A stretch of 10,538 bases of DNA from Verrucomicrobiales bacterium (GTDB lineage: Bacteria; Verrucomicrobiota; Verrucomicrobiia; Verrucomicrobiales; SLCJ01). The position numbers and the translations under genes were made by a program. Below the pieces are notes generated by a model, which saw only the letters and a program-made list of their open reading frames with translations, had not been told where the DNA came from and ran no database searches. The stretch covers positions 1 through 10,538 of the forward strand of contig SLCJ01000033.1 in the NCBI GenBank assembly GCA_007125835.1. Direction: 5' to 3'. Every line of letters begins with the position of its first letter. The first letter of the stretch is position 1. Below, one piece after another: positions 1-6,674 of the stretch.

Positions 1-159
1 GATGTCAGTGCCGTCACACCAATTCAGGACGATGGCGGCGCACTGGAAGCACCCGCAGGCTACGAGCTGAAGTCGTTCCGCCTGGATTCGTCGGTGAACT
101 TCCCGGACAAAGGCTTCCTGCGCGTGGAAGTGGACGAGGAGGCCCCGCCGGCCACCTGA
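1..159 (+). CDS. C-terminal end of an unrecognised protein (5' partial)
   Basis: Frame 1 is open from the window edge to the TGA at 157-159, giving 52 residues. The tail is mildly acidic, ends in an E-E-A-P-P-A-T stretch, and contains an alternating hydrophobic/polar segment (K-S-F-R-L-D-S-S-V-N-F) consistent with beta strands. No signal peptide, motif or family can be named from this fragment. A strong terminator 45 nt after the stop marks it as the last gene of its transcript. That the frame is real is supported by its continuity to the edge, by G/C-rich third positions, and by the terminator; its function is unknown. Confidence 0.6.
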   Translation, partial: DVSAVTPIQDDGGALEAPAGYELKSFRLDSSVNFPDKGFLRVEVDEEAPPAT

Positions 160-203
160 CCGCAAGGACGGACGTCGGCTCGATTCCGGCGGACCAGAAA
201 ATC

Positions 204-238
204 AGGCCGGGAGTCCGAAAGGGCTCCCGGCCTTTTTT
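204..238 (+). terminator. Rho-independent terminator with GAAA tetraloop
   Basis: Positions 204-216 pair with 221-233 in a 13-bp stem (one T-G wobble at 214/223). The stem is capped by a GAAA tetraloop at 217-220 and followed by six T (233-238). The outer ten pairs are perfect and nearly all G-C. It ends the transcript of the partial gene at the left edge and insulates the oxidoreductase operon downstream. Confidence 0.93.
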
Positions 239-316
239 GGGCACCGCCACGACCCACCCGGCTGCCATCGCAGGAGGCCATTCCATGGCACGAACTTCAC
301 TGCGAAATCAAAATCC

Positions 317-373
317 AAAAATTTTTCAAATTTCCACTTGCGCAAATCGCCATATAGTGATATAGATATTGCG
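317..373 (+). promoter_or_regulatory. Promoter with AT-rich upstream element and possible ArsR-type operator
   Basis: A candidate -35 TTGCGC (338-343) and -10 TATAGA (361-366) are separated by exactly 17 bp. Just upstream is the perfect palindrome AAAAATTTTT (317-326) in an A/T-rich block that could act as an UP element. The -10 region lies inside ATATAGTG-ATATAGAT (352-367), two near-identical 8-bp units. Flanking arms CGCAA (341-345) and TTGCG (369-373) form an inverted repeat around it. AT-rich repeats over the -10 are typical ArsR/SmtB operator positions, and an ArsR gene is the second gene of this unit, so autoregulation is a reasonable inference. Position and spacing are seen directly; function is inferred. 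Confidence 0.5.
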
Positions 374-423
374 TCGCCCGGGAATCCATCGAGGGCGTGG
401 AACAACCAACTGAACGGAGCAAT

Positions 424-1842
424 ATGAAAAAGTACGATTATGATGTGATGAGCATAGGCCTGGGTCCGGCGGGCATGGCGGTATCGGCGATGGCTGCCGA
501 GATGGGGGTGAAGGTGTGTGCGATTGAGGCGCGCAAGATTGGCGGCGAGTGCATGAACGTGGGGTGTATCCCCAGCAAGGCGCTGCTGCGGATCAGCGAG
601 CACCGCCACGCGGTCACCCGCTTTCCCGAGATGGAGCTGGAGGCGATGGACCTGCCTGGGTTGAAGCGGCCGTTTGAAAAGATCGCCCGCGATCTGAGCT
701 ACATCAGCGAGGCGAAAACGAAGAAGATGTTCGAGAAGGTTGATTTGATCCTCGGCGAGGGGAAGGCGGGATTTGTGGATCCGCACACGGTCGAGGTCAA
801 CGGCCGCAAAGTGACCGCGAAGCGCATCTTTATCGCTGCAGGCACCGAGCCGGCAGTGCCGCCAATCCCGGGGCTCGCCGATGTACCGATCCTGACCAAC
901 AACAACCTTTTCCATCTTGAATCGGTGCCGACCAGTTTGACCATCATCGGTGGCGGAGCCATTGGCTGCGAGATGGCGCAGGCATTTCATCGCCTCGGCA
1001 GCCAGGTGACCATTGTGCACATGGACGCGCATTTGGTGCCGATTGGCGATCCCGAGGCGGCGGCCCTTTTGGAGAAACACCTCACGGAGGAAGGAGTCCG
1101 CGTCCTGAACAAGCGCGGCATCGAAAAAGTGGAAAAAGGCGGTGCCGGGGTGATCGTGACGACAAAGGAAGGAGAGCGCATTGAATCCGAGCGGATTCTC
1201 GTGGCGGCCGGGCGCAAAGTCGATCTTTCCGCACTCAAGCTGGAGAATGCGGGAGTGAAAACAGATCGCCGTGGAATCGTTGTCGACAAATTCCTTCGCA
1301 CCAATCGTAAGCACATCTTCGCGGTGGGCGATTGCAATGGTCAGGCACTGCTCTCTCACGCCGCCATGCACCAGGGAATGATCGCGCTGATGAATGCGAT
1401 GTTGCCCATTGGCATGCGGAAGGATTTCCGCAAGTTCACCGTGCCCTGGACGGTATTCAACGAGCCCGAGATTTCGCATGTGGGCAAAACGGAAAAGCAG
1501 CTCCGCGAAGAGGGCGTGAAATTCGAGGAAATCAAAGTCCGCTACGAGGACTACGGCGCGGCCATTGCCGAGAATGTGGCGGTTGGATTCGTCAAGGTGT
1601 ATACCACGCCGACTGGCCGTATCTACGGGGTGAGCATTGTCGGGCGCGGCAGCGGGGAAATGATCAATGAATGGGCGCTGGCGATCCAGAGCGGCCTGCG
1701 CATGCACCACATTATGTTCCAGCAGCATTCCTTCCCCACCATGGGCTTTCTCAGCAAGCGTGTGGCCGAGACCTGGATGATGAAGCGTATGGGATCATCC
1801 TTCATCCGTAAAATGGCCCGCTTCATGTATCGTCTCGGCTGA
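424..1842 (+). CDS. Dihydrolipoamide dehydrogenase-like FAD/NAD(P) disulfide oxidoreductase, atypical C-terminal active site
   Basis: A 472-residue class I pyridine nucleotide-disulfide oxidoreductase (Lpd/glutathione reductase/MerA family), of usual length. An N-terminal FAD motif G-L-G-P-A-G (12-17) is followed by the redox-active disulfide C43-M-N-V-G-C48 with the typical I-P-S-K after it. The NAD(P) Rossmann motif G-G-G-A-I-G is at 176-181, the second FAD motif A-V-G-D-C at 300-304, and the dimerisation domain from about 345. Family members pass electrons between NAD(P)H, FAD and a disulfide substrate in the cytoplasm. The C-terminal signature reads H435-S-F-P-T-M-G-F, so both positions of the catalytic His-Glu dyad (H-P-T-x-x-E) are Phe. 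There is no MerA-type C-terminal Cys pair either, so it should be neither a normal Lpd nor a normal MerA. ATG 424 has GGAG at 416-419; a GTG at 397 is in frame but has no usable ribosome site. It is first in the unit with an ArsR regulator, an SQR remnant and an anion channel, which suggests sulfur or thiol chemistry. The substrate is unknown. Confidence 0.88.
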   Translation: MKKYDYDVMSIGLGPAGMAVSAMAAEMGVKVCAIEARKIGGECMNVGCIPSKALLRISEHRHAVTRFPEMELEAMDLPGLKRPFEKIARDLSYISEAKTKKMFEKVDLILGEGKAGFVDPHTVEVNGRKVTAKRIFIAAGTEPAVPPIPGLADVPILTNNNLFHLESVPTSLTIIGGGAIGCEMAQAFHRLGSQVTIVHMDAHLVPIGDPEAAALLEKHLTEEGVRVLNKRGIEKVEKGGAGVIVTTKEGERIESERILVAAGRKVDLSALKLENAGVKTDRRGIVVDKFLRTNRKHIFAVGDCNGQALLSHAAMHQGMIALMNAMLPIGMRKDFRKFTVPWTVFNEPEISHVGKTEKQLREEGVKFEEIKVRYEDYGAAIAENVAVGFVKVYTTPTGRIYGVSIVGRGSGEMINEWALAIQSGLRMHHIMFQQHSFPTMGFLSKRVAETWMMKRMGSSFIRKMARFMYRLG

Positions 1843-1890
1843 GCCGATTCACTGACTAATCCATAAGAACCCCCCGCACCCCCTGAACCG

Positions 1891-2238
1891 ATGAGCCCTA
1901 AATCCACCGCCGCGGGCAAGCAGCCCCTTTCCCACGTTCAGTTGGAGCGGGCCGCCGATGTGTTTTCGACCCTCTCGGAGCTGTCGCGCCTGCAATTGCT
2001 TCAGGAGTTGATGCCGGGGCCCAGGACGGTGAGCGAACTGGTCGAGGCCACCGGAATGAAACAAGCCAACGTCTCCAAGCAGCTCGGCATCCTGCGCAGC
2101 AACCGTCTCGTTGAGCGGGAAAGAGATGGCAACTTCATGCACTACTCGATCGCCGACCCGATGGTGGTCCACCTCTGCGAAGTTGTCTGTGAATCGCTGC
2201 GGCGCCAAGCCGTGCGCGAAGCCGGAAAATACGTCTGA
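1891..2238 (+). CDS. ArsR/SmtB-family transcriptional repressor with C-terminal CxxxC
   Basis: A 115-residue winged helix-turn-helix protein of typical ArsR size. The core runs from the A-D-V-F-S-T-L-S-E-L-S-R-L segment (22-34) through the recognition helix (about 54-70, with M-K-Q-A-N-V-S-K-Q-L) to the wing (about 74-87, E-R-E-R-D-G-N-F-M-H-Y). The last helix carries H94-L-C96-E-V-V-C100. No Cys lies in the helix-3 metal site (alpha3N) of classical ArsR/CadC, nor in the early helix that holds the first redox Cys of SqrR/BigR. Sensing through the C96/C100 pair, by metal or persulfide, is therefore an inference. Family members bind operator DNA as dimers and release it on ligand or thiol modification. 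The gene starts 48 nt after the oxidoreductase stop with no clear Shine-Dalgarno and is followed after 20 nt by the SQR-like gene. The repeats over the promoter at 338-373 are the natural candidate operator. Confidence 0.9.
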   Translation: MSPKSTAAGKQPLSHVQLERAADVFSTLSELSRLQLLQELMPGPRTVSELVEATGMKQANVSKQLGILRSNRLVERERDGNFMHYSIADPMVVHLCEVVCESLRRQAVREAGKYV

Positions 2239-2258
2239 TCACCAAGCCACAGTATGTC

Positions 2259-2639
2259 ATGACCCACGCCAACAACCCAAAAAACGCACCCTGCGGAACA
2301 AGCCGCCGCCGAGTGCTCAAAACACTCGGCCTTGGAGCGGGAGCATTGGCCCTGGGCGGCACCGGCGGATTCATCGCCTACAAGCGAAGCCTCCGCCTGC
2401 CTGCTGCAGATGCCGGGCGCCTGCGCTCCACGCGGTTTGTCGTGGCTGGCGGCAGCATCGGCGGCCTTACCGACGCCGCGAGCCTGCTTCGCCGCCTGCC
2501 CGATGCGAAAGTCACAGTGATTGAACCCCGGGCCATCCATCACTACCAGCCCGGCTACACCTTGGTAGGTGCCGGTGTCTATGACAAGTCCGACGTGCTT
2601 TACCAACAGGAGGACATGATGATCCCCGGCTGGGTCTGA
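2259..2639 (+). pseudogene. Truncated Tat-signal sulfide:quinone oxidoreductase-like flavoprotein (N-terminal third only)
   Basis: 126 residues against roughly 400-430 for the family. The N-terminus has a twin-arginine signal S15-R-R-R-V-L-K21 followed by a Gly/Ala/Leu-rich hydrophobic stretch (22-41). Next come the first Rossmann strand and dinucleotide loop (60-70), the ribose-binding acidic residue of T-V-I-E-P (E89), and H-H-Y-Q-P-G-Y-T-L-V-G-A-G (94-106), which is highly characteristic of SQR-like proteins. The frame stops right after I-P-G-W-V, where relatives continue. No frame downstream restores the rest, and the channel gene starts only 39 nt later, so the two later catalytic Cys, the NAD-like domain and the membrane-binding C-terminus are missing. 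The glycine loop is also irregular (A-G-G-S-I-G-G, one residue longer than usual with a Gly replaced). SQR oxidises sulfide and passes electrons to quinone; this fragment cannot do so. It is either a deletion remnant or, less likely, a retained mini-protein. Confidence 0.75.
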
Positions 2640-2678
2640 TCCCCCCTCGCTTCCTCCTGCTCCCTTCCCCTCGCTCTC

Positions 2679-3674
2679 ATGTCCACTCCTCCTCCTTCCG
2701 CCCACACACTCGATGCTTCCACCCGACCCAAGGCCGCCTGTCTGATGCATCTGCCCGTCCCTCTCTACGGCTCCGTGATGGGGATCAATGGGCTGGCGAT
2801 TGCGCTCGCGCATGCCGGCGGACCGGCCTGGATTGGAATTGCCGGCACGAGTTTGCTGCATGCGAACCTGTTCTGGTTTCTCGGCCTGACCATCGCCTAT
2901 CTGATCAAACTCATCGCCCACCCCGATGAGGTGCGGGCGGAGTGGAATCATCCGGTGCGGATGAATTTCTTCCCGGCCATTTCGATCTCGTTGCTCTTGT
3001 TTGCCGTCGGTTACCTTCCGGTGCATGAGGGCATGTCGAAGGTCGCCTGGATGGCGGGTGCGGCGCTCCAGCTCATTCTGCTGCTGCGCACCCTGCGGGT
3101 GTGGGTGTTTCGCGATGCCATGCTGCAGACGATGAACCCGGCATGGTTCATCCCCGTGGTGGGCAACCTGATCGTGCCGATCGCGGGCGTGGCCCACGCG
3201 CCCATCGAAATCTCTTGGTTCTATTTCAGCATCGGCATTGTCTACTGGATTCTTCTCTTCGGCATCACCCTGCACCGGGTGGTTTTTGAGAAAGGTTTGC
3301 CCCCCAAGCTGCTGCCCACACTTTTCATCCTGATTGCGCCACCGGCCGTCGGCTTCCTGGCCTACATGCGCCTTACGGATGGGCTGGATAGCCTGGCCCG
3401 CATCCTCTATTTCCACGCCCTATTCACCGGGCTGATGATCTTCGCCTTTGCCGACCGCTTCGTGCGCCTTCCATTCTACCTTTCATGGTGGGCCTACACC
3501 TTCCCCCTCGCGGCGCTCAGCCTCGCCTCGTTCCGATACTATGAGGCCACGGGCGGCCCCGTGTTTCACGGAATTGGCGTGGCGGTGCTTGCTCTGCTCG
3601 CCCTGATCGCCACCTGGAACGCCTGGAAAACACTCGAAGGATTCCGCACCAGGTCGTTCTGTGTTCCCGAGTGA
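2679..3674 (+). CDS. SLAC1/TehA-type anion channel (TDT family) transporter
   Basis: A 331-residue, strongly hydrophobic protein with about ten membrane segments, the size and topology of bacterial TehA/SLAC1 homologues (voltage-dependent anion channel family). The start segment L-P-V-P-L-Y-G-S-V-M-G-I-N-G-L matches the family's conserved first helix, and the aromatic-rich segment W-W-A-Y-T-F-P (270-276) lies in the penultimate helical region. Known relatives move small anions or acids across the cytoplasmic membrane: tellurite resistance TehA, malate Mae1, the yeast sulfite pump Ssu1 and plant SLAC1. Next to an ArsR regulator, an SQR remnant and a disulfide oxidoreductase, export of sulfite or another sulfur anion is the most attractive guess, but residues that would fix the substrate cannot be read. 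The ATG at 2679 follows a pyrimidine-rich leader with no Shine-Dalgarno. It is the last gene of the unit, and no intrinsic terminator is visible after it. Confidence 0.88.
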   Translation: MSTPPPSAHTLDASTRPKAACLMHLPVPLYGSVMGINGLAIALAHAGGPAWIGIAGTSLLHANLFWFLGLTIAYLIKLIAHPDEVRAEWNHPVRMNFFPAISISLLLFAVGYLPVHEGMSKVAWMAGAALQLILLLRTLRVWVFRDAMLQTMNPAWFIPVVGNLIVPIAGVAHAPIEISWFYFSIGIVYWILLFGITLHRVVFEKGLPPKLLPTLFILIAPPAVGFLAYMRLTDGLDSLARILYFHALFTGLMIFAFADRFVRLPFYLSWWAYTFPLAALSLASFRYYEATGGPVFHGIGVAVLALLALIATWNAWKTLEGFRTRSFCVPE

Positions 3675-3925
3675 AGCTCCACACCACAAAAACAAAGCCA
3701 TCCATCGAACTTTGAGTTGCAACGATCACTCGCCCTAAATTTTCCCGACCATCCTGGCTCCTCAAATTCCAAGTTTTCAGCAAAATCCACGATCCCAAAG
3801 TCGTCTCAGCGCCTCCAAACACCTGAAAGATCCGCCTTTCGGGCACTTGGAAAGGTCAGGAACCCCGTCCCTCCGCTGATGCTCCCCGAAACCGAAGCAA
3901 CTTCCGAACCATTCACCCGGTAACA
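3675..3925. other. Intergenic spacer between anion-channel gene and transposase remnant
   Basis: 251 nt between two convergent genes. No conserved coding frame is visible and no hairpin-plus-T-run terminator is present on either strand. Its base composition is lower in G+C than the flanks near 3700-3790. It may contain eroded 3' sequence of the transposase on the minus strand, but none of the three frames shows the family's expected C-terminal motifs. Confidence 0.5.
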
Positions 3926-4405
3926 CTACACCTCGGAAGCGCGCCGCCGCCAGGCCCCCCAGAACCATTGCTGACCCGCAGCGCGCGCCGCAGCCGCCGG
4001 GCTCGCCGAACTCCCAGCGACCCGCCAGTAAAGCCGTCCATACCTGCTCATCACACGCTCCCATTCCATCACCTCCTCCGCTCTCCAATCTCCCGCCCGC
4101 TCCGCATCCGTGCGCAGCACCACATGGAGGTGATTGCTCATCACCGCGTAGGCATCCACATCCACCGCAAATTGCTCGCTCACTTCCCGCAACCGATCCC
4201 GAACCCAGCCCCGCCGATGCTCGTAGCTGCGACCGGAATATGCGTCCTCCCCACACAAGAACGCCCGCCGCACACAGCGGCTCACACAGTAAAACACCTG
4301 CGGAACTGACTCATCAACAATGACTTTGCGGGCATTATTTGGGCAGGTTGGATTCGGTGGTGGTTGAGGGCGGGTCGAAGGATGATTGAGCGAATGAAAT
4401 TTCAA
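3926..4405 (-). CDS. Truncated Y1/HUH transposase (REP-associated tyrosine transposase, IS200-like), probably degenerate
   Basis: 159 residues as read. The segment from V37-F-Y-C-V-S-R-C through F-L-C-G-E-D (49-54) and G-R-S-Y-E-H-R-R-G-W (58-67) to A-V-M-S-N-H92-L-H94-V-V-L is a clear Y1_Tnp fold with the His-hydrophobic-His metal site. Members of this transposase group that I recall are about 300 residues, with conserved C-terminal W-F-M and F-W-E-G-R-F-type blocks. Those are absent, as is any candidate nucleophilic Tyr context after the HUH. The N-terminus has no ATG or GTG: the longest frame begins with TTG at 4405, and an in-frame stop lies upstream at 4427-4429. Missing both ends suggests a relic of a single-copy RAYT gene. 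HUH enzymes nick single-stranded DNA at hairpins; this copy should be inactive. It is divergent from the TonB receptor gene (69-nt spacer). Confidence 0.72.
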   Translation of the reverse strand: MKFHSLNHPSTRPQPPPNPTCPNNARKVIVDESVPQVFYCVSRCVRRAFLCGEDAYSGRSYEHRRGWVRDRLREVSEQFAVDVDAYAVMSNHLHVVLRTDAERAGDWRAEEVMEWERVMSRYGRLYWRVAGSSASPAAAARAAGQQWFWGAWRRRASEV

Positions 4406-4474
4406 AGAAAAGGCGTTGTATATGCGTTACGGAATTGCTCCATGCGTCCCGCAGCGGATGCTAAAGCCCAAATT

Positions 4475-6652
4475 ATGAAGCGCATTTCATTTTTCAATCA
4501 AGAGAGCCGATCCGTATCGGCGGTAGGAATTTTTCTGAGTGTCGTTTTGCTCGCGGGCGAGGTGCGGGTCGAAGCGGCTGCGGTGGCGTTGCCGGGTGAG
4601 GGCGAGTTTGCCCATTTGCCGGTGGTGCGGATGCCGCCGACGGTGGTGACGGCGACCCGGGAGGTGTGGGAGGCGGCGCGCCTGCCATCGGCCACGGTGC
4701 GTCTGTCGGAGGATGACTTGCTTGAGGGGCAGCCACGAACGCTGCCCGACGCACTGGCGCAGACGCCGGGTGTGCTGGGTCAGCGCACCGGTCCGGGGCA
4801 GGGGTCGCCCTATGTGCGTGGTTTTACCGGATACAGGACGCTGGCGATGATTGATGGCGTGCGGTTGAACAACTCGGTCTTCCGGGACGGGCCGAACCAA
4901 TACTGGGGAACGATCGACACGTTCGGTTTGCACGGGGTGGAGTTGATGCGCGGGCAGGGCTCCGTGCTCTATGGCAGCGATGCGATTGGCGGCACGCTCA
5001 ATGCTCTGACGCGCCGCCCGGTGTATCCGGAGTCCGGCACCCAGACCGGTGGCAGGCTGGCCTCGCGGGTGTCGAGCGCTGAGCGGAGTGTGGCGCTGCG
5101 CGGCGAGGTTTCGCATGCGGAGGCTGGGTCGCATGGCATTTTGGCTGGGGTGACGTGGCGCGATTTTGGCGATTTGCGATCGGCGGGTCTGGGGCGTCAG
5201 CCGCGCACCGGCTATGGCGAGTATGGTGGCGATGTGAAATTGGAGTGGATGCCATCGGAGGATGCACTGGTCACGTTTCTCCATCAGCAGTTTCATCTGG
5301 ATGATGCGTGGCGCACCCACTCGACGGTATTCGGCCGCTCGTGGCGAGGGACGACAGTGGGCAATGATCTTGTGCGGGCTTTTGATCAGGAACGATATCT
5401 CACTTATCTGCAGGCTGAGGGAAGTGGTGGAGGCGGGGTGGTCGACCGCTGGCGCGCCGGGGTGTCGCAGCATCGCCAGGCTGAGGATGAGCGCCGCGTG
5501 CGTGCCAACGGGCGGGTGACGGATACAGGGTGGCGTGCGGATCAGTATGGGGTGTTTGTTCAGTTGGGCTCGGATACGGAGTGGGGTGATTGGACCTATG
5601 GATTTACGTATGATCACGACCGGGTGCGTTCGGCCCGGGTGGATCGTGATCCGGCAACAGGGTCGGTGACCCGGCGGATTCAGGGGCCGGTGGCGGACGG
5701 ATCGCGCTATCACCTCGCAAGCGTGTATGCGCAAAACCGGATTCCGGTGGGTGAGCGGACGCAGGTGTGGGCAGGGGGGAGCCTGAACTATGCCAGGGCC
5801 GAGGTTGGCCGCGCCGAAGACCCTGTGGGTGGGGGGCTTCTTTCGTTTGATGATTCGTGGATCCAGCCGGCTCTGGCTTTGCGCCTTAATCATCAATTGG
5901 ACGAGGCGGCGGTGTGGTCGCTTTTTGGCGGGGCGTCGACGGGGTTCCGCGCCCCCAATTTGAGTGATTTGTCTCGCTTGGATGGGGCGCGCTCCGATGA
6001 GATCGAGACGCCCTCGCCGGGTCTGGACCCGGAAGAGTTTGTCAGCCTGGAGGGCGGCATCCGGATTGATAATGGGTTTGTGCGCGCCGAGGTGGCGGCT
6101 TTTCATACCTGGATCGACGGGATGATTACCGGAGTGAGGACGGGGCGGACGGTCGAGGGCCTTCAGGAGGTGAGTAAGTTCAATGCCACGGACGGATCGC
6201 TTTATGGTTTTGAGATGGGGCTGGAGTGGGATGTGGTTTCGCAGTGGACGGTATTTGCGAATGCCGCTTGGCAGGAGGGCCGGGTGAAGGCACCTGATTC
6301 CGATGGCCGAGGGGTGACGCGCGAGCCGATCAGCCGCTTGTTGCCGTTTTCCGGCTTGGTGGGTTTGCGTTATACCGCGCCGGAGGGCCACTGGTGGGTG
6401 GAGGGCGATGTGCGGGGGGCCGGGTCGGCGACCCGACTTTCCGCCCGCGACCGCACCGACACCCAGCGTATTCCGCCGGGTGGCACGCCCTCTTATGTGG
6501 TGAGCACGTTGCGCGCTGGATATCAGCCGGTGGACAATCTCCGTCTGGTGGCAGCGATCGAGAATCTATTTGACAAAGACTACCGGGTGCACGGATCCGG
6601 CATCAACGGGCCAGGGCGCGGGGTGAGTCTGAGTGTTGAGTGGACGTTTTGA
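4475..6652 (+). CDS. TonB-dependent outer-membrane receptor
   Basis: A 725-residue precursor. The signal peptide has basic K2-R3, a hydrophobic core at about 14-27 and an A-rich cleavage zone near V-E-A-A (32-35). A TonB box-like T-V-V-T-A-T-R is at 56-62. The plug domain (about 68-175) contains Y-V-R-G-F-T-G-Y-R, D-G-V-R-L-N-N and G-S-V-L-Y-G-S-D-A-I-G-G. The rest is a 22-strand-type beta barrel with alternating aromatic/polar strands, ending N-L-F-D-K-D-Y-R and the canonical terminal Phe. It imports a scarce ligand through the outer membrane using TonB-ExbBD energy. The plug resembles BtuB/haem/colicin-type receptors, but the ligand cannot be assigned. ATG 4475 is chosen because it places a proper signal peptide at the N-terminus; the frame stays open upstream to a TTG at 4364, which would bury it. 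No periplasmic-binding or ABC partner is nearby and no clear Fur box is seen. It converges on the GNAT gene with 22 nt between stops. Confidence 0.92.
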   Translation: MKRISFFNQESRSVSAVGIFLSVVLLAGEVRVEAAAVALPGEGEFAHLPVVRMPPTVVTATREVWEAARLPSATVRLSEDDLLEGQPRTLPDALAQTPGVLGQRTGPGQGSPYVRGFTGYRTLAMIDGVRLNNSVFRDGPNQYWGTIDTFGLHGVELMRGQGSVLYGSDAIGGTLNALTRRPVYPESGTQTGGRLASRVSSAERSVALRGEVSHAEAGSHGILAGVTWRDFGDLRSAGLGRQPRTGYGEYGGDVKLEWMPSEDALVTFLHQQFHLDDAWRTHSTVFGRSWRGTTVGNDLVRAFDQERYLTYLQAEGSGGGGVVDRWRAGVSQHRQAEDERRVRANGRVTDTGWRADQYGVFVQLGSDTEWGDWTYGFTYDHDRVRSARVDRDPATGSVTRRIQGPVADGSRYHLASVYAQNRIPVGERTQVWAGGSLNYARAEVGRAEDPVGGGLLSFDDSWIQPALALRLNHQLDEAAVWSLFGGASTGFRAPNLSDLSRLDGARSDEIETPSPGLDPEEFVSLEGGIRIDNGFVRAEVAAFHTWIDGMITGVRTGRTVEGLQEVSKFNATDGSLYGFEMGLEWDVVSQWTVFANAAWQEGRVKAPDSDGRGVTREPISRLLPFSGLVGLRYTAPEGHWWVEGDVRGAGSATRLSARDRTDTQRIPPGGTPSYVVSTLRAGYQPVDNLRLVAAIENLFDKDYRVHGSGINGPGRGVSLSVEWTF

Positions 6653-6674
6653 CGTGGGAGTTACAAGGGAGAAA

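Noticed and set aside
397..423. GTG 397 as start of the disulfide oxidoreductase
   Set aside because: The purine-rich sequence abuts the GTG with no spacing, and it would add nine polar residues. ATG 424 has GGAG upstream and begins at the usual distance from the FAD motif.
202..1728. 508-residue antisense frame across the oxidoreductase gene
   Set aside because: It has no recognisable domains and would begin inside the real gene and run through its promoter and terminator. The + strand frame has every family motif.
2142..3416. 424-residue antisense frame across the SQR remnant and channel gene
   Set aside because: Gln/Gly/Asp-rich composition typical of an antisense shadow of a membrane protein; no motif.
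4395..4404. Perfect palindrome TGAAATTTCA upstream of the TonB receptor as a Fur-type operator
   Set aside because: Only 10 bp and not a match to the Fur box pattern; short A/T palindromes like this arise by chance.
4364..4474. Upstream in-frame start for the TonB receptor (TTG 4364)
   Set aside because: It would put 37 residues ahead of an obvious signal peptide and overlap the divergent transposase remnant; ATG 4475 is better.
4487..6391. 634-residue open frame antisense to the TonB receptor
   Set aside because: It is His/Arg/Pro-rich with no motif or domain, and is the expected mirror of a GC-rich coding strand. The + strand frame has a signal peptide, plug and barrel.
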